Assembly: GCA_001592805.2 (NCBI GenBank)
Contig: CP051141.1
Coordinates: 2,108,001-2,172,000 of the forward strand
Direction of reading: 5' to 3'
DNA: 64,000 nucleotides
Source: Peltaster fructicola
Lineage: Eukaryota > Ascomycota > Dothideomycetes
Shown: positions 10,864 through 21,998 of the stretch, piece after piece
How the letters are laid out: every line of letters starts with the position of its first letter
Numbering within the stretch: the stretch's first letter is position 1
Notes under the pieces: generated by a model
Databases searched by the model: none
Seen by the model: the letters and a program-made list of their open reading frames with translations, nothing else
Told to the model about the DNA's origin: nothing
Position numbers and translations under genes: made by a program

Positions 10864-11985
10864 TCATTGCACTTTCAACGTCTTGACAGGCTCATCCACA
10901 CTGTCCTTACGCGCGAGCAGCAGACGAGCTCTCTGGTTGTATTGCCACTCCAGAAGCACAGGCATGAACCGCCATAAATTGAACTCCGGCCACAGGCATT
11001 CAAGGAAGCGTATCTCTGTATGCTGATGACTTTGCCAAAGCATGAAATCGCTTAGTCTTTGCACACCCGAAGTCCTTACGAGCAAGTCCAAAGGTGGAGC
11101 CGGGTATGTGTACATGTTCGTCGATAGTGATTCTTCGGTGATGTTTTCAGGATCAGGATATGGTGTCGTAGGTTGTGACTTCAGCACGGGTGAAGAGGAA
11201 TGGGACGTCCTGGATGAGGGAGCATGCAGTGATGCCGTGCTGAAGTCAAGCTCGGAGTGTTCAAGCGAGTCGGTGTCTGAGTTGTGTTGTGGTGAATCGT
11301 CACTTGGCCTATCATCGTGGCCATGCTCATCCACAGAGCTAAGATATTGTGTCTGTATGTTTCTCTGGATACGCGTCTCTGAGAATAGCTTCTTCGCGGC
11401 AGGTTTCTTTTGTGGTGTGCTTGAAAAGTCTCGTACCGTCTCGCGTACCGCATGCGTGATCTCCTCGCGACCTGTGTATGGAAAGCAGACGTTCAACACA
11501 GCCTTGTTGTTGTGTGCAGTCATCTGCACTGCTCGCTCAATGCTCTTCAACACATCCGGCCTAAGCAGACTGCGATCGCCAAGAACGTTGAGCTGGGCAC
11601 CATATCTGTCGAAGATCTCGCCATGCTGCGCCATCTGCACGAGTTTCGTCTTCGCCATATCCATGAGCGCATCGACCTCATATCTGCTCCTCTTGAAGTT
11701 CTCAATCGAGAAGGCGTATATCGTGACGACCTTCACGCCGCTTTTGTAGCAGACTTCCAATATCCTAGCAAGGGCTTCAAAGCCTAGATTGTGGCCCTCG
11801 ACTGTTTCGAGTTTCCTTGCGCGGGCGTATCGTCGGTTGCCATCCATCACGAAGGCAATGTGCTGAGGTATCGGACCGGACTTGAGACTGCGTATAAGGA
11901 ATTCTCTGAGCTGTACGACGAGGTACTCAACAGGAGGGAGTGAAAGGAACCATCGTCGGAAGTATGTGGCGTGCGAGGACGGCAT
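10864..11985 (-). CDS. RER2: Dehydrodolichyl diphosphate synthase (cis-prenyltransferase, RER2/SRT1 type)
   Basis: Single exon, 373 aa. The cis-prenyltransferase start motif HIAFVMDGNRRYARAR lies at about residues 42-57, with the catalytic Asp in MDGNRR. EGHNLGFEAL, YAFSIENFKR, VLGDRSLL, ALNVCFPYTGREEI (here read VLNVCFPYTGREE) and the closing LLVRTSGVQRLSDFMLWQ and ECLWPEF blocks follow in the expected order. The enzyme adds isopentenyl units to farnesyl diphosphate on the ER membrane to build dolichol for glycosylation. A Ser/Thr/Asp-rich insert of roughly 100 residues separates the REEITHAV block from the RTSG block; it makes the protein longer than the yeast enzyme (286 aa) and is probably disordered. 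Confidence 0.93.
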   Translation of the reverse strand: MPSSHATYFRRWFLSLPPVEYLVVQLREFLIRSLKSGPIPQHIAFVMDGNRRYARARKLETVEGHNLGFEALARILEVCYKSGVKVVTIYAFSIENFKRSRYEVDALMDMAKTKLVQMAQHGEIFDRYGAQLNVLGDRSLLRPDVLKSIERAVQMTAHNNKAVLNVCFPYTGREEITHAVRETVRDFSSTPQKKPAAKKLFSETRIQRNIQTQYLSSVDEHGHDDRPSDDSPQHNSDTDSLEHSELDFSTASLHAPSSRTSHSSSPVLKSQPTTPYPDPENITEESLSTNMYTYPAPPLDLLVRTSGVQRLSDFMLWQSHQHTEIRFLECLWPEFNLWRFMPVLLEWQYNQRARLLLARKDSVDEPVKTLKVQ

Positions 11986-13340
11986 GTTGCTGTCGGATGT
12001 GTGTTATTCGAGGAACAGTGAGTGTTGTGAAGAATCGCGTTGAGGTAAAGACTGTTCTTGTGCAATGGGTGTCCGCCGCCCGTGTTTCCACTTCCTATCT
12101 AATCAAGCATCATGTGAGTTTGTGTTCGCCTCGACCCTGAAGGCTATGCTGTTGTTGAAGGTCATGTCTGCTGGGTTTCGCATTCGGGTAGGGTAGACGT
12201 CGTCAGCTATGGACTTGGCCATCCGCGCTACATGTAAGTTTTGGCGACAAGCTTCAGGCTAGCAAGGTGTTTCTGATCTTCATCAACACAGTCAATTCAT
12301 CGAAAGCAGAGCATTCAGGTATAGCCATCTGAGATCAGCGTGCTGACAACGAGTGCCGGTCGAGAGAGGCTCACCGTGGAGAAGGTGATGCTGCTATGCA
12401 TGCGTGACCGTCTCAGACACTTAGGCTCTGGCTCCTTGACATCATTCGTACCGAGACATTCTTTGAAAAGACTGCAATCGACTACACTTCCCTGCTAGTC
12501 CTCGCAGATAGCACACGTCCAGTAGCATTGCTGCACGCCAGTGCATAAGCTGGCCCTTCGCCGTTGCGTTGCCGAGATGACCAGCATGGCAGCCGAAGTC
12601 CAGTGTGAGAGAGTACTTGTTGACAATGCAGGGCTGGTAACATGAGCTGCAGGTCTATAAGGAACTGCACGCCCTGATCGATGGATCACTACGAGTCGCA
12701 AGACAAGTGATGTACCACGCTACCACTCCAGATGTACAGCTCTGATGCGTAATGTCCTTGATAGGCTAGTGAGCCATGTAGGTTAGTTAGCCATTGCTGA
12801 GATCTGGTGTATTCTCACGGATATTGGGAATATCTCTCCACTCACGCACAGCTCTCGATTCAACTTCTTTCGCCCTAGAGTCGAAGTGAACTCTCAGGGC
12901 ACCAATACCCATCGCCCCGCCGAATCTGGGAGCCTTCAGAGCCTCTTAAGGCGGCTGTCCCAAGAATGGAGCTCTGGTTTGACTCCCAAATCACAGATAG
13001 ACACCTTGGGGAATTTTCAGAGGCTCCTAAGGTGGCTATCCCAGGAATGGAGCTCTGATGTGACTCCCACATCACAGATAGACACCTTAAGGAATCCTCA
13101 GAGCCTTCAGAGCCTCCTAAGGTGGCTATTCCAGGAATGGAGCCCTGGTTTGACTCCCAAATCACGGATAGAGACCTTAGGGAATCCTCAGAGCCTTCTC
13201 AAGACTGTCACACCCGTGAATCGTGTTTGCAAACTGTCCAGCAGTCGATCTACAGCGATAGCAAGCATCAGCTCCGGCAAGAACCAATTTCGACTACCTC
13301 AGTACGCATCAGTCCTTCAGGCGTGTAGGCTCAGCAGCTC
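11986..13340. other. 1.35 kb intergenic region containing a minisatellite
   Basis: Lies upstream of RER2 and downstream of the bZIP gene. It holds the 81/90 bp tandem repeat described separately. Short frames around 12480-12700 and 12886-13392 are not supported as genes: the longer one has no ATG and is made mostly of the repeat. Confidence 0.55.
12931..13199. repeat. Three-copy minisatellite, period 81 then 90 bp
   Basis: Three diverged copies share the blocks CCTAAGGTGGCTAT, CCAGGAATGGAGC, TTTGACTCCCAAATCAC and GATAGACACCTT. Copy-to-copy spacing, measured at the TAAGG block, is 81 bp and then 90 bp; the 9 bp difference is an extra AGAGCCTTC-like step. Both spacings are multiples of three, so both strands stay open across it without that implying a protein. 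Confidence 0.85.
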
Positions 13341-14354
13341 TCACGAGTCTACCGCTCCAGACCAGTGTGTTCCCTGTACGAGCTCCGGGTAACGTTCGAT
13401 GAAGCTGCTAGGTGCCTCCCAGCTGTCCAAGTCTGAGAATGCCTTGATAAATGCTTCTTTGATCTTGAGGTTACCAGGTCGAAGAGAATCTGGCTCCAAT
13501 AATGGCGGCCGTGGTAAACAATTTCCCTTTAGCTCAGGTGCAAGTGTTCGTAGAGCGTCAAGCAGTTCTTCCGGTGTCTTGCAGCAAAGTATCAGGTTAT
13601 CACGGATCTCCGGCCATACAACAATATCGATCAATGCTGAATGTGCGCGTTCTTGTTGTAGCTTTGTCGGACGGAGGAAATGTGGTAGGCGGTCAAAGTG
13701 TGCAGGTGTAGGATCGAACACCCACTTAGTCTGTACATACATAAGCCATCCAAGTGCCAGCCTCTCAACTTCTGCAATCGTACCAAAGCGAGCGCATATC
13801 AGGGCCACATGTATAGCATTGGCGAGGGGATTGGTTTGCGAGCCATAAAGAATGTCGTCTCCTGTAGGCTCGTCGTGTAATGGCAGAGCTACAGCAGGGT
13901 ACAGAAGCCATGGAGTCAGAGTTTCTACCAAGGGATCGTCAAGGAGGTGTTGAGATGGCCTCTCGTGGTGTGCATGATCTTGGATCGCCAATGCTGGGAA
14001 TTTTGTCACTCTGTTCAAAGTAGTGAGCTTGACGCTATCGACCATGGGCAGTGGACTGGCAGCGGGATCCGTCAGAATAGATATGACTGCAGCATGCTGA
14101 GAGCGGAGTTTGGCGTTCTCTACTTGAAGCGATTCAATTGTGGACCGTAGTGTCCTTGTGTTTTCCTCATACTGTTCGCCATGATGCTGCCGGCAATGAT
14201 TGGCGACCTCTTCGAGGCTTCGGAGACAGGCTTCTTGTCGAGCACGGCGAGCATTCTGCGCCCGTCTATCGCGGCTGCGTTTCTTCTCGATAGGAGTGAG
14301 GGATAGCATTGGCGTTATTGGGACATATGGTGCCGCACGTGGCGGGTTGGTCAC
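13341..14354 (-). CDS. bZIP transcription factor with DUF3425-type C-terminal domain
   Basis: Single exon, 337 aa. A basic region EKKRSRDRRAQNARRARQEA at about residues 23-42 runs into a heptad-like helix to about residue 93. The C-terminal 200 residues (LTPWLLYP, NPLANAIHVALICARFGTIAEVERLALGWLMYVQTKWVFDPT, HSALIDIVVWPEIRDNLI) match the DUF3425 domain found with this bZIP class in Pezizomycotina. It is presumably nuclear; targets are unknown. It is divergent from the MFS transporter, with 275 bp between start codons, which suggests possible local control. Confidence 0.85.
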   Translation of the reverse strand: MTNPPRAAPYVPITPMLSLTPIEKKRSRDRRAQNARRARQEACLRSLEEVANHCRQHHGEQYEENTRTLRSTIESLQVENAKLRSQHAAVISILTDPAASPLPMVDSVKLTTLNRVTKFPALAIQDHAHHERPSQHLLDDPLVETLTPWLLYPAVALPLHDEPTGDDILYGSQTNPLANAIHVALICARFGTIAEVERLALGWLMYVQTKWVFDPTPAHFDRLPHFLRPTKLQQERAHSALIDIVVWPEIRDNLILCCKTPEELLDALRTLAPELKGNCLPRPPLLEPDSLRPGNLKIKEAFIKAFSDLDSWEAPSSFIERYPELVQGTHWSGAVDS

Positions 14355-14629
14355 AGACCTCCGCTCGCCGTGCTAATGGTGGTTTTCTCGAAGATTTGTC
14401 GATCGCGAGCACGGGCCCCGCAACCGCTGATTCAGTGCTTTTTGTCATTAGCAGCTACAGATGTTTACTGTTGCCAGTCTCGTCGGTTCGACGGCACCGC
14501 TTCAGGCATAGGAGCATCTACATAAAAGGTCTGGTTGCCTCTCTTCACTCACACGATCATCTTCAAGCATCCTCAAGTTCCACCACTCCATCTTCACCAC
14601 GTCTACTGACGTCGTCTTCTGCTTCACTC
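14355..14629. promoter_or_regulatory. Shared promoter region of bZIP gene and MFS transporter
   Basis: 275 bp between two outward-facing start codons. The right half is C/T- and A-rich with CATCTACATAAAA near 14515-14527. No specific operator can be named. Confidence 0.5.
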
Positions 14630-16354
14630 ATGGCTAGCGAGAAAGGAGCGGATGCCCAACCGCCACGCACGAGGATCCCATACTGGCGACAAGTTGCTGA
14701 TAAAGCTGGGATTACACCTGAGGTCGAAGCATGGGAGTATGATGGCTCTGGTACGGAGAAGGATCCTTATGTGGTCACCTGGATTGATAACGACCCTCGA
14801 AATCCAATGACATACTCTCCTGCCACGAAATGGAGTATCACTCTCCTTGTCGGCTTTGCAACTTTGGCTGTGGCTTTCGTGTCCAGTGCATTCTCCGGCG
14901 GAGTCGAAAGCATCATCGCAGAGTTCCAATGCAGCGAAGAGGTCGTCACACTGGGACTTTCACTCTTCGTCCTAGGCTTTGCAGTAGGACCGTTATTGTG
15001 GTCGTCGATGTCGGAAGTCTTTGGAAGACAGATACTTTTCACAGGCACATATCTCGCGCTGACGGCGTTCAACGCGGGAGCTGCTGGCTCTCAGAACATC
15101 CAGACTCTGATCATTTTGAGGTTCTTCGCAGGAGCATTCGGTAGCTCACCTCTCACCAACTCTGGTGGTGTGATCGCCGATATGTTCGCAAGCAAGCAGC
15201 GTGGTCTGGCAATGGCAATCTTTGCGGCTGCACCATTCCTGGGACCAGTCATAGGTCCTATCGTCGGAGGATTTGTTGGCGAGACTGTTGGTAAAGACTT
15301 CCCACGAACGCATACTCACGCAGGTGCTGACAATGACCAGGCTGGCGGTGGGTGCAAGGCGTGATGGCCATCTTCACCGGTGTTCTTTGGATCATCGGCA
15401 CTCTCACGATTCCGGAGACATACGCTCCTGTCCTCCTGCGAGCACGAGCTAAGAAGTTGAGCCAGAAGACTGGCATGGTGTACAAGACTCAGACCGATAT
15501 CGACCAGGGAGAGGTATCTCTTGCTCGTGTCTTGAAAACAGCACTCTCCCGACCTTGGATCCTGCTTTTCCGCGAACCGATCGTTTTGCTGCTGTCAATC
15601 TATATGAGCGTCATCTATGGCACGCTCTATATGCTGTTTGGAGCATTCCCGATCGTCTACCAGCAAGAACGTGGTTGGTCCGCCGGTATTGGAGGCCTAG
15701 CATTCCTGGGTGTAATGGTCGGCATGATCGGGGCTGTTCTCTACACAATTGTCTACGACAACAAGAGATATGCTGCCATCAGCGACAAGAACAGCGGCTT
15801 CGCACCTCCGGAAGCACGACTGCCGGCTTGTATGCTTGGTGGTATCCTCATTCCAGTCGGATTGTTCTGGTTCGCATGGACAAATAGTCCTTCCATACAT
15901 TGGATCGTAAGTGCATGCAGACTTCGAGCCTACCTATCGCTGATTTGACACCACAGGTATCAATCTTGGCGGGTGTACCATTCGGCTTTGGCATGGTGCT
16001 CGTGTTTCTGAGTCTGATGAACTATCTCATCGATGCATATACGATATATGCTGCGGTAAGCACATTGGACGAGTACATCGCCTTCTTTACTGACCACGTC
16101 AGTCTGTCCTTGCGGCCAGTTCTTTGCTACGATCGCTGTTTGGCGCTGCTTTCCCGCTCTTCACAACCCAAATGTACAACAATCTGGGCATTCACTGGGC
16201 CTCCAGTGTGCCGGCGTTCCTAGCCTTGGCCTGCGTACCCTTTCCATTCTTGTTCTACAAGTACGGTGCGATCATCAGGAAGAAGTGCAAGTATGCTGCA
16301 GAAGCTGCTGCTTTCCTCGAACGAATGCAGGGCCGAGCGAAAGGAAGTTCTTGA
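14630..16354 (+). CDS. MFS drug:H+ antiporter, DHA1 family
   Basis: Exons 14630..15290, 15341..15906, 15957..16055 and 16103..16354; all junctions keep phase and give about 525 aa. The cytosolic N-terminus ends in [18 protein letters not shown], the usual lead into TM1 of this group. [11 protein letters not shown] is the loop 2-3 motif (motif A region), followed by [28 protein letters not shown] and the [23 protein letters not shown] antiporter block rebuilt across intron 1. Twelve membrane segments are expected. Close relatives export fungicides, polyamines or mycotoxins at the plasma membrane; the substrate here cannot be read. It is divergent from a bZIP gene. Confidence 0.9.
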
Positions 16355-16814
16355 GGAGCGATCGTGTAGCATAGCAATCATAAGAGTTAAGTGAAAAGTC
16401 TTCACGCAACGACATCGTCGATATCATTCTTAGGATGTTCATGTGTCGCTCGAACAGTGCTCACAGTGTCGTCGGCTGTAGTGATCGTTGACCACTTGCG
16501 TTATCTCTTCAATATCTGTAAGGATCGGCATGATCAGGGCATACGAGACGATGTATTTCGATCGTATGCTGGACAATTGCTGATGATGTCCGCGAACGAG
16601 TAGAAAGAGAGCTGACATGAGAAAACGCCCATGTGCTTGGCAATCGTCCGCAGAGCCAGGTGACGCGCGGAAACGTCTAGACCCTTTGAGATGCGCCTTG
16701 ATCATTTCATCATTCTTCTCACCACAACCAACAACCAACAACCTGCAGCCTAAGCAGACAAGGCTCAGGTCATCAGGATCACTTCCATCTATGTAATCCA
16801 ACTTCGCGATCGTC
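16355..16814. other. Intergenic between the MFS gene and the CP-motif gene
   Basis: 460 bp between co-oriented genes. A 164-codon reverse frame overlaps it and the next gene's first exon but resembles nothing and is treated as chance. Confidence 0.5.
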
Positions 16815-18570
16815 ATGGAGCAACCAGATCTCTCAGGCTTGATGCAGCACATGATCGCAGGCTTGAACGGCTTACAAACTGAGTACGAAAAGCTCTTCGA
16901 CCAACATAGAGCACTGGAGAGCAAGTTGACCACTGCTCGAGATCAGGTACGTGCTTGCAAAGTCGTCTCTTCTATCTAAGGATGAGAAGTATCATTTAGC
17001 TCTAGATCTGTAGTCCACTTCTCGGACATTGATAGAATGTATCATATGACTCTGAACACACGCAACCCAAACAGCACTCGACGGCATTACCGACAAATGC
17101 TAACACATAACAACAGTACAACGAACTCGCGAAACTCCTCGGCAAGAGCACCACAGATACTCCTCCTTTGAGCCTGACGTCTGCCACACCAGCGTGTCAG
17201 AACAGGGAACAGCCTCTGTCCACTCTCGATATCCTCGAACTGCGCAACGAAACGAATGCCGCACAAACACTGCGAAGTGCCATCGAAGCAACCGCGCGAT
17301 TCCGGGAATTGCGCTCCCAGTCAATTAAGGGCGTCAAGATATGGTCAGGACCATCGGCAGATCACAGCACGATGTCGAGTAAGCTACCGTCCATCACCGA
17401 GTCACCCATGGAGCAGGACTTCACTGTAGTTGGCACACCGAGCAAACTAGAATGTCCTTTCGCAAGTATGGCAGGCAAAAAGCTATCGACACACGCCGCA
17501 AGTGTCCTCAGTCGGTATAACGGTTCACAAAGCCCAAGAGATGGTCAAAGCGTTGTAAAGGATAGTGGAAGTGCGGTCGGCAGCAGTGTTAGCAGAATAA
17601 ATGGTCGAGACAGCGCTCGGCAAAGCAAAGTAGACGTCGCAGCTCTTTAGTCGATCCGATCAAGGCAGAGATCTGCGGCCTCGACAGTCACAACCCTGAC
17701 AAGCAGGCAGCCAAGCAGGAAGATGTCCAGGTCGAGGAGGGCAGTGTTACCAAGGAAGGCGAACCTGGAGTCTGCCCTATACGCTTCTTGAATCAGCATT
17801 CTCCCGAAGAGCTGGCCACATACTTCGAAAAGCATAAGCACGAGCTACCTCGAAGTCATGAGGTCTGCGTCAGACGTTACCAAAGTAATGAACAGCAAGT
17901 ACGCGAACTGGATGCCAAATACAGTGATGTTGCGCAGATGATTCGTGGTCTTGGGGAGAAGCACCAGGACTATTTGCCAAAGGATCTGGAGGACACAGAG
18001 GCCGCGGTCGATGGCATACACACCACACACGATACCGTCGCAGAAGGCAGAGTGGAGAAGTGGGCTAGCAATATCGCGCCCAGCATTGACGCCGAAGAAG
18101 AGGGCGATGAGGATGGTCGTCTACCGCACTTCTCACGGCCACTTCGAGATGTTCGCCTCGGCGAGAGTCCGAGTCGGCCCTGGGGAATACAAGTGCCTGC
18201 ACAATATCTGGAGAAGGCCGGAAGTGACGCCAGTTCAGCGCCTGTGCAGATCGAATTCAGTGGTGCTCTGCCGGCAGGTCATCCTGGAGTGAGCCAAGCC
18301 GAGCTCAGTAAAGGAGCAAGATGTCCATTCGCGAGTGCAGCCAAGGCAGACAAGGTTCAGTCGCCTCCAGAGACCAAGCAGCGTGAAGCTAAAGCTGGCC
18401 CCGACTTGCTTAAGGAGGAACCGGCAAGGGCTGTTCAAGACGCACTGCGAGAGAGCACAAACACTTCAGTCGTGTTCACTGGGCCTGTCATTATTGGCTA
18501 TGGACCAGAAGACGCTGCACGTTTCCTTCAAAGCCTCACAAGAGCACAACCACCACTCAATGTACCTTAG
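16815..18570 (+). CDS. Conserved fungal protein of unknown function with three Cys-Pro motifs
   Basis: Exon 1 is 16815..16946 and encodes an amphipathic coiled-coil start (MEQPDLSGLMQHMIAGLNGLQ); the intron runs to 17116. The next exon is open in one frame to about 17650 and the protein continues in another frame to 18570. The change of frame fits either a 41 bp GTAAAG...CAG intron at 17555-17595 (phase 0 on both sides) or a one-base loss near 17625-17640. Visible blocks are LECPFASMAGKK, DPIKAEICGLD, GVCPIRFLNQHSPEELATYFEKHKHELPRSHEVCVRRYQ, ARCPFASAAK and a C-terminal FTGPVFIGY-like segment (FTGPVIIGYGPEDAARF). The EELATYFEKHKHELPRSHEVC block looks strongly conserved. No function is known to me. 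Confidence 0.72.
17555..17595 (+). other. Candidate 41 bp intron
   Basis: It starts GTAAAG and ends TTAGCAG. Removing it joins two frames in phase 0. No clear CTRAY branch site is visible and 41 bp is at the lower limit, but the RGD1-type gene at 51.7-53.8 kb also appears to use a 41 bp intron (53709-53749). Confidence 0.4.
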
Positions 18571-18732
18571 ATCGAGTGTATGATTTATGACTGATGATGA
18601 AGAAAGTCTCAGGAAGTCTGATTACGAGTGAGACAGCAACCATTGCAAAGCACCCTATGTTCCTTCTGTACGCCAACACCTTATCGAACAAGAGCGTGGG
18701 TATCCATATGACATTTAACCATAACACATGCA

Positions 18733-21422
18733 TCATTGTCCTCGTCCAATGTTCTGCCGCGCCTAAACATTGTCAGTGTTGTCATTGAGCACAGCGAACT
18801 ACCAACCTTCATCATTTCGATTCGAGCCTTGAGGTTTTGTGTGACCTCTGCTGCTCGTCGCCAGCTTTCCACCCCTTCGTTCGGGTTCTTGTTCAGGCTA
18901 CTACTTCTAGCAAGCCCATTCTGCCCGTCGGTGTTTGGGGTGGCTCTGCCGGAAGATCCAACGGACATTGGTCTGCTAGATTGATTGTTCGCTGAGACGC
19001 CGCTCAGCTTGTTGTCACTATGCGTGTCTACATAGTTTTCCTTACCTTCACCATCTTCAGATATTGTGTTGAAGCTGTCAGCTCCATACATTGACTGTGT
19101 GTTGTATGATCGGTGGCTACTGTATGCGGGTCGATAGCCACCACTGTTCATCTGGTGGTTGTGGTCGACAGGGCTGTCTCTGTCGGCGTTCTGTCGTCCT
19201 AACCGGCTCATCTCTCGTTTGAGTCGTTCTATCTCCCGTGATAACGTATTGGCACGTTCTTCTGCGTTCTCGGCGTCCGAGCGGGCACGGACAAGCTGTG
19301 TTTCCTTGGCCTTAATTTGTAGCACATCTCGAGTATGGTCTTCGATGAGCTGTGCGTTCTGATTTTGCAGCTCGTGTATCTGTGATGTAAGTCTCATCTT
19401 GTCTTGACGCAGGTCAGACGCGTGTTGTCGCACGAGATCGACCTCTTCTCTGAGGTCTATGAGCTCTTGGCGATCGACGGATGAGAAGGAAGGCGTTGGC
19501 GGTGGTTCTCGAGCTGCGGGAGGAGGTGTCGTTGGTGCAGCAGGCTTACCTAGTGGCCGACCTGCCAAGCCACGATTTGCAGCGACCGGGGTTCGTGGAG
19601 CGACTGAGGTAGGGCCATCGTCCAGTACCATGCCTTGCCGCTTGGGCGACATGAGAGTATTTGAGGGTGTCTTCAGGCCAGCTGCAGGCTTCTGCAGACC
19701 TGAAGGAGGTTTCAGTCCTGTTGGTGGTCGCAGAGATCCTGGCGGTTTCGATACTGGCCTTGCCACTGATCGCGGTGCTGGTGGTGGATCATCTTCTACA
19801 GGAGAAGGACTTGCTGGGGCCGGAGCTGGACGACGTGATGGAGCGGGCTTCTTTGCACTAGGTGGTGGCTTTCGACCTGCTGGTGCAGCAGCTTTGGGTG
19901 CAGGTGCTGCCTTCGGCTTCCACTTTGCTCTGACTTCCGCTGCATCACAGAATTCCTTGATCTTGGTCTTTCGAATCTCGTCGACTCCATCCATATGTGC
20001 CAGCATGTTTCGATCGCCCATGATCTTCCACATCGTACCTAAGATTTCAGCTCCAGCATCACGAAGTGGTGCCGCGCTCTCCGAGAGCAGCTTCTTCGAT
20101 GCTTCAGCATACTCCTTAGTTTGTTCGAGAGATGGCGGTTCCTTGGTCGTCTTGAAGCATCGGATCAGGAACTTGGCTGTGTTGTCTTTCACCTGAGGAT
20201 TCTTGCTCTTGAGAGCCTCTAGAGAGTCTGCTTGTACCTCTCCCAGATTGGTGGACAAGAAGACTGCATCGCACGCTGCACCGATAGCGTCAGTGACCGA
20301 CGCCTTCTTCTCCTTGAATCGCTCTAGCATTGCGGCAAGGACTGTGCTCCTGTACTTCGTGAATGCTTTTCGCAAACCTTTTGCAAGTGCTTCGATCACA
20401 TTGGCTGACACAACAACGACCATGATGTTGGCATCTTTCATGCCTTTGGCACAGCCTCGTACGATTTCGTCGAAAGGTCCCTCTTGTATGGCCGGCACGT
20501 TGACAGCAGCAAACACTTCATCCAGGACCTCCTTTCGATCTTTCCATTTCGTGCTGCCCAATCTCTCGCCCAGGTCTTTAGGAATCTTCGATGTGACATC
20601 AACGGCAAGGAACTCAGGTTCCAGATCGATCTCGGCTTCCTCTTCCTCGTATGCTTCACCGGCCTCAGGAGCAGCAGCAGCAGCTTCTTCTCGCGCTGCC
20701 TGTTGTGATCGCAGCAGTCGTTCCTGTTTCGCTGGCGGCTCGCTTTGCACAGGCTCGAACAGCTTTTCAAGGTCTGTCTGCTGCACAGGCTTGAGTTCAG
20801 ACCAGAAGAGCGGCTTCATTGCTTCTCTCAGCCATCGATAGAGCTCAACTGAGAGATTTTGACCTTCAGTGCGCACATTCTTGTCTGCGTGTCCGAATGC
20901 CTTGGGCAGGATCTTGACGACTGCCTTGGGCTCCACGATCTTACATCCATACGCATGAACGATACTAGTGAGAGCCGAGAGCATTGCTGCAATCAGTTTT
21001 GGTTGTTTGTGCGAGATGAATGGCAGAATCTCCTCGATCACAGGATCCGCCTTGTCCAGCTCGATCAGCAATAGCAGTGATTCGAGTGCTGCTTGCTTGG
21101 CGGCAGGTCTTCCTGTTAAGCCCTTCTCAACAATGGGTGTGATCGTGGACGATCTCGTCTTCCGCGCTCCTTCCGTGCCTGCGATATCTAAGAAAGCGTT
21201 GTATGCGCTCAGCGCCTCCTGTTGTGCTGCGACGTTTGCATCGCCTACAGCTCCTTTCCACAGATTGCTATCCAGCACGAAGTCTCTGACAATCGGGTCG
21301 CTGGGTTGTGCCGTGGTGAAGCCTTTTGCTGCTGCTTCATAGCCTAGCTTTCGAGCCTTCCAGTTCTTGTGTGTGAATTGCTCTGCCAGCGGCAGCTTTG
21401 CCCACTCTTCCTCGTCACCCAT
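18733..21422 (-). CDS. STU2: XMAP215/Dis1-family microtubule polymerase (Stu2/Alp14)
   Basis: Exons 21422..18807 and 18762..18733 give 881 aa; the small last exon adds ARQNIGRGQ after a 44 bp intron. The start MGDEEEWAKLPLAEQFTHKNWKAR is the classic TOG1 opening, preferred over an in-frame ATG seven codons upstream. TOG1 covers about residues 1-230 and TOG2 about 270-500. A Pro/Ala/Lys-rich linker follows (500-650), then a coiled coil at about 660-745 and a Ser/Asn-rich tail. Two TOG domains plus a dimerising coiled coil is the fungal arrangement. The protein adds tubulin at microtubule plus ends, at the spindle pole and kinetochore. It shares its upstream region with LIS1. Confidence 0.95.
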
Positions 21423-21998
21423 GGCGGGAATTGGTACTATCAAAGCAGGTCGCGTTCAATCAATGTCACGGAGGTGCTTGGGCGTTGTCGATATGTTCGT
21501 TGCCGCTCATATGTAGTGACTGCGGTCAGGTGTCGCTGTAGGATGTGGTCTTCTATCGATAAGATGCGACTGGCTTGATATCGATGCGACGTGTACGCGT
21601 CGAATGTAGTCAGTCGTGTGCAAAGTCACAATGGAAGAGCAATTGCGCCTCGGTCAAGAATACTAGGAGACAGTGTCACAGGCACGAGCTAAATTGTGGG
21701 TGATATAAACACGCCCGCACAGCAACGCTCAGGGACTGACGCCATGCCATGCAGCTAGGACCACCATGCATTGTTCTTGCCTCCATGTGCTTCTACTTGA
21801 CGCACTTTTTTGCGCAGACACGATATCTCTAGCGACGCTCCTCTTCGCCTGAGCTTACTCTCCAGGACTATGCGCAACCGCTTATGGTGAACCTTTTACT
21901 CGCGCCTGAACGACGGTAGCCAGTATCGCTGTCTCCAACTTGACGGTCATCCAGGTAGTCGCGGGACTGACACGACGAGTGACGGTCGTCTAGTTGTC
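21423..21998. promoter_or_regulatory. Divergent promoter between STU2 and LIS1
   Basis: 576 bp between two start codons facing outward. An ACGCGT-containing stretch (GTACGCGTCGAA near 21593-21604) includes an MCB-like element, which in yeasts marks G1/S genes. No other gene fits here. Confidence 0.45.

Noticed and set aside
12886-13392. 168-codon frame through the minisatellite as a gene
   Set aside because: It has no ATG at its start and no family resemblance; the open frame follows from repeat spacing in multiples of three.
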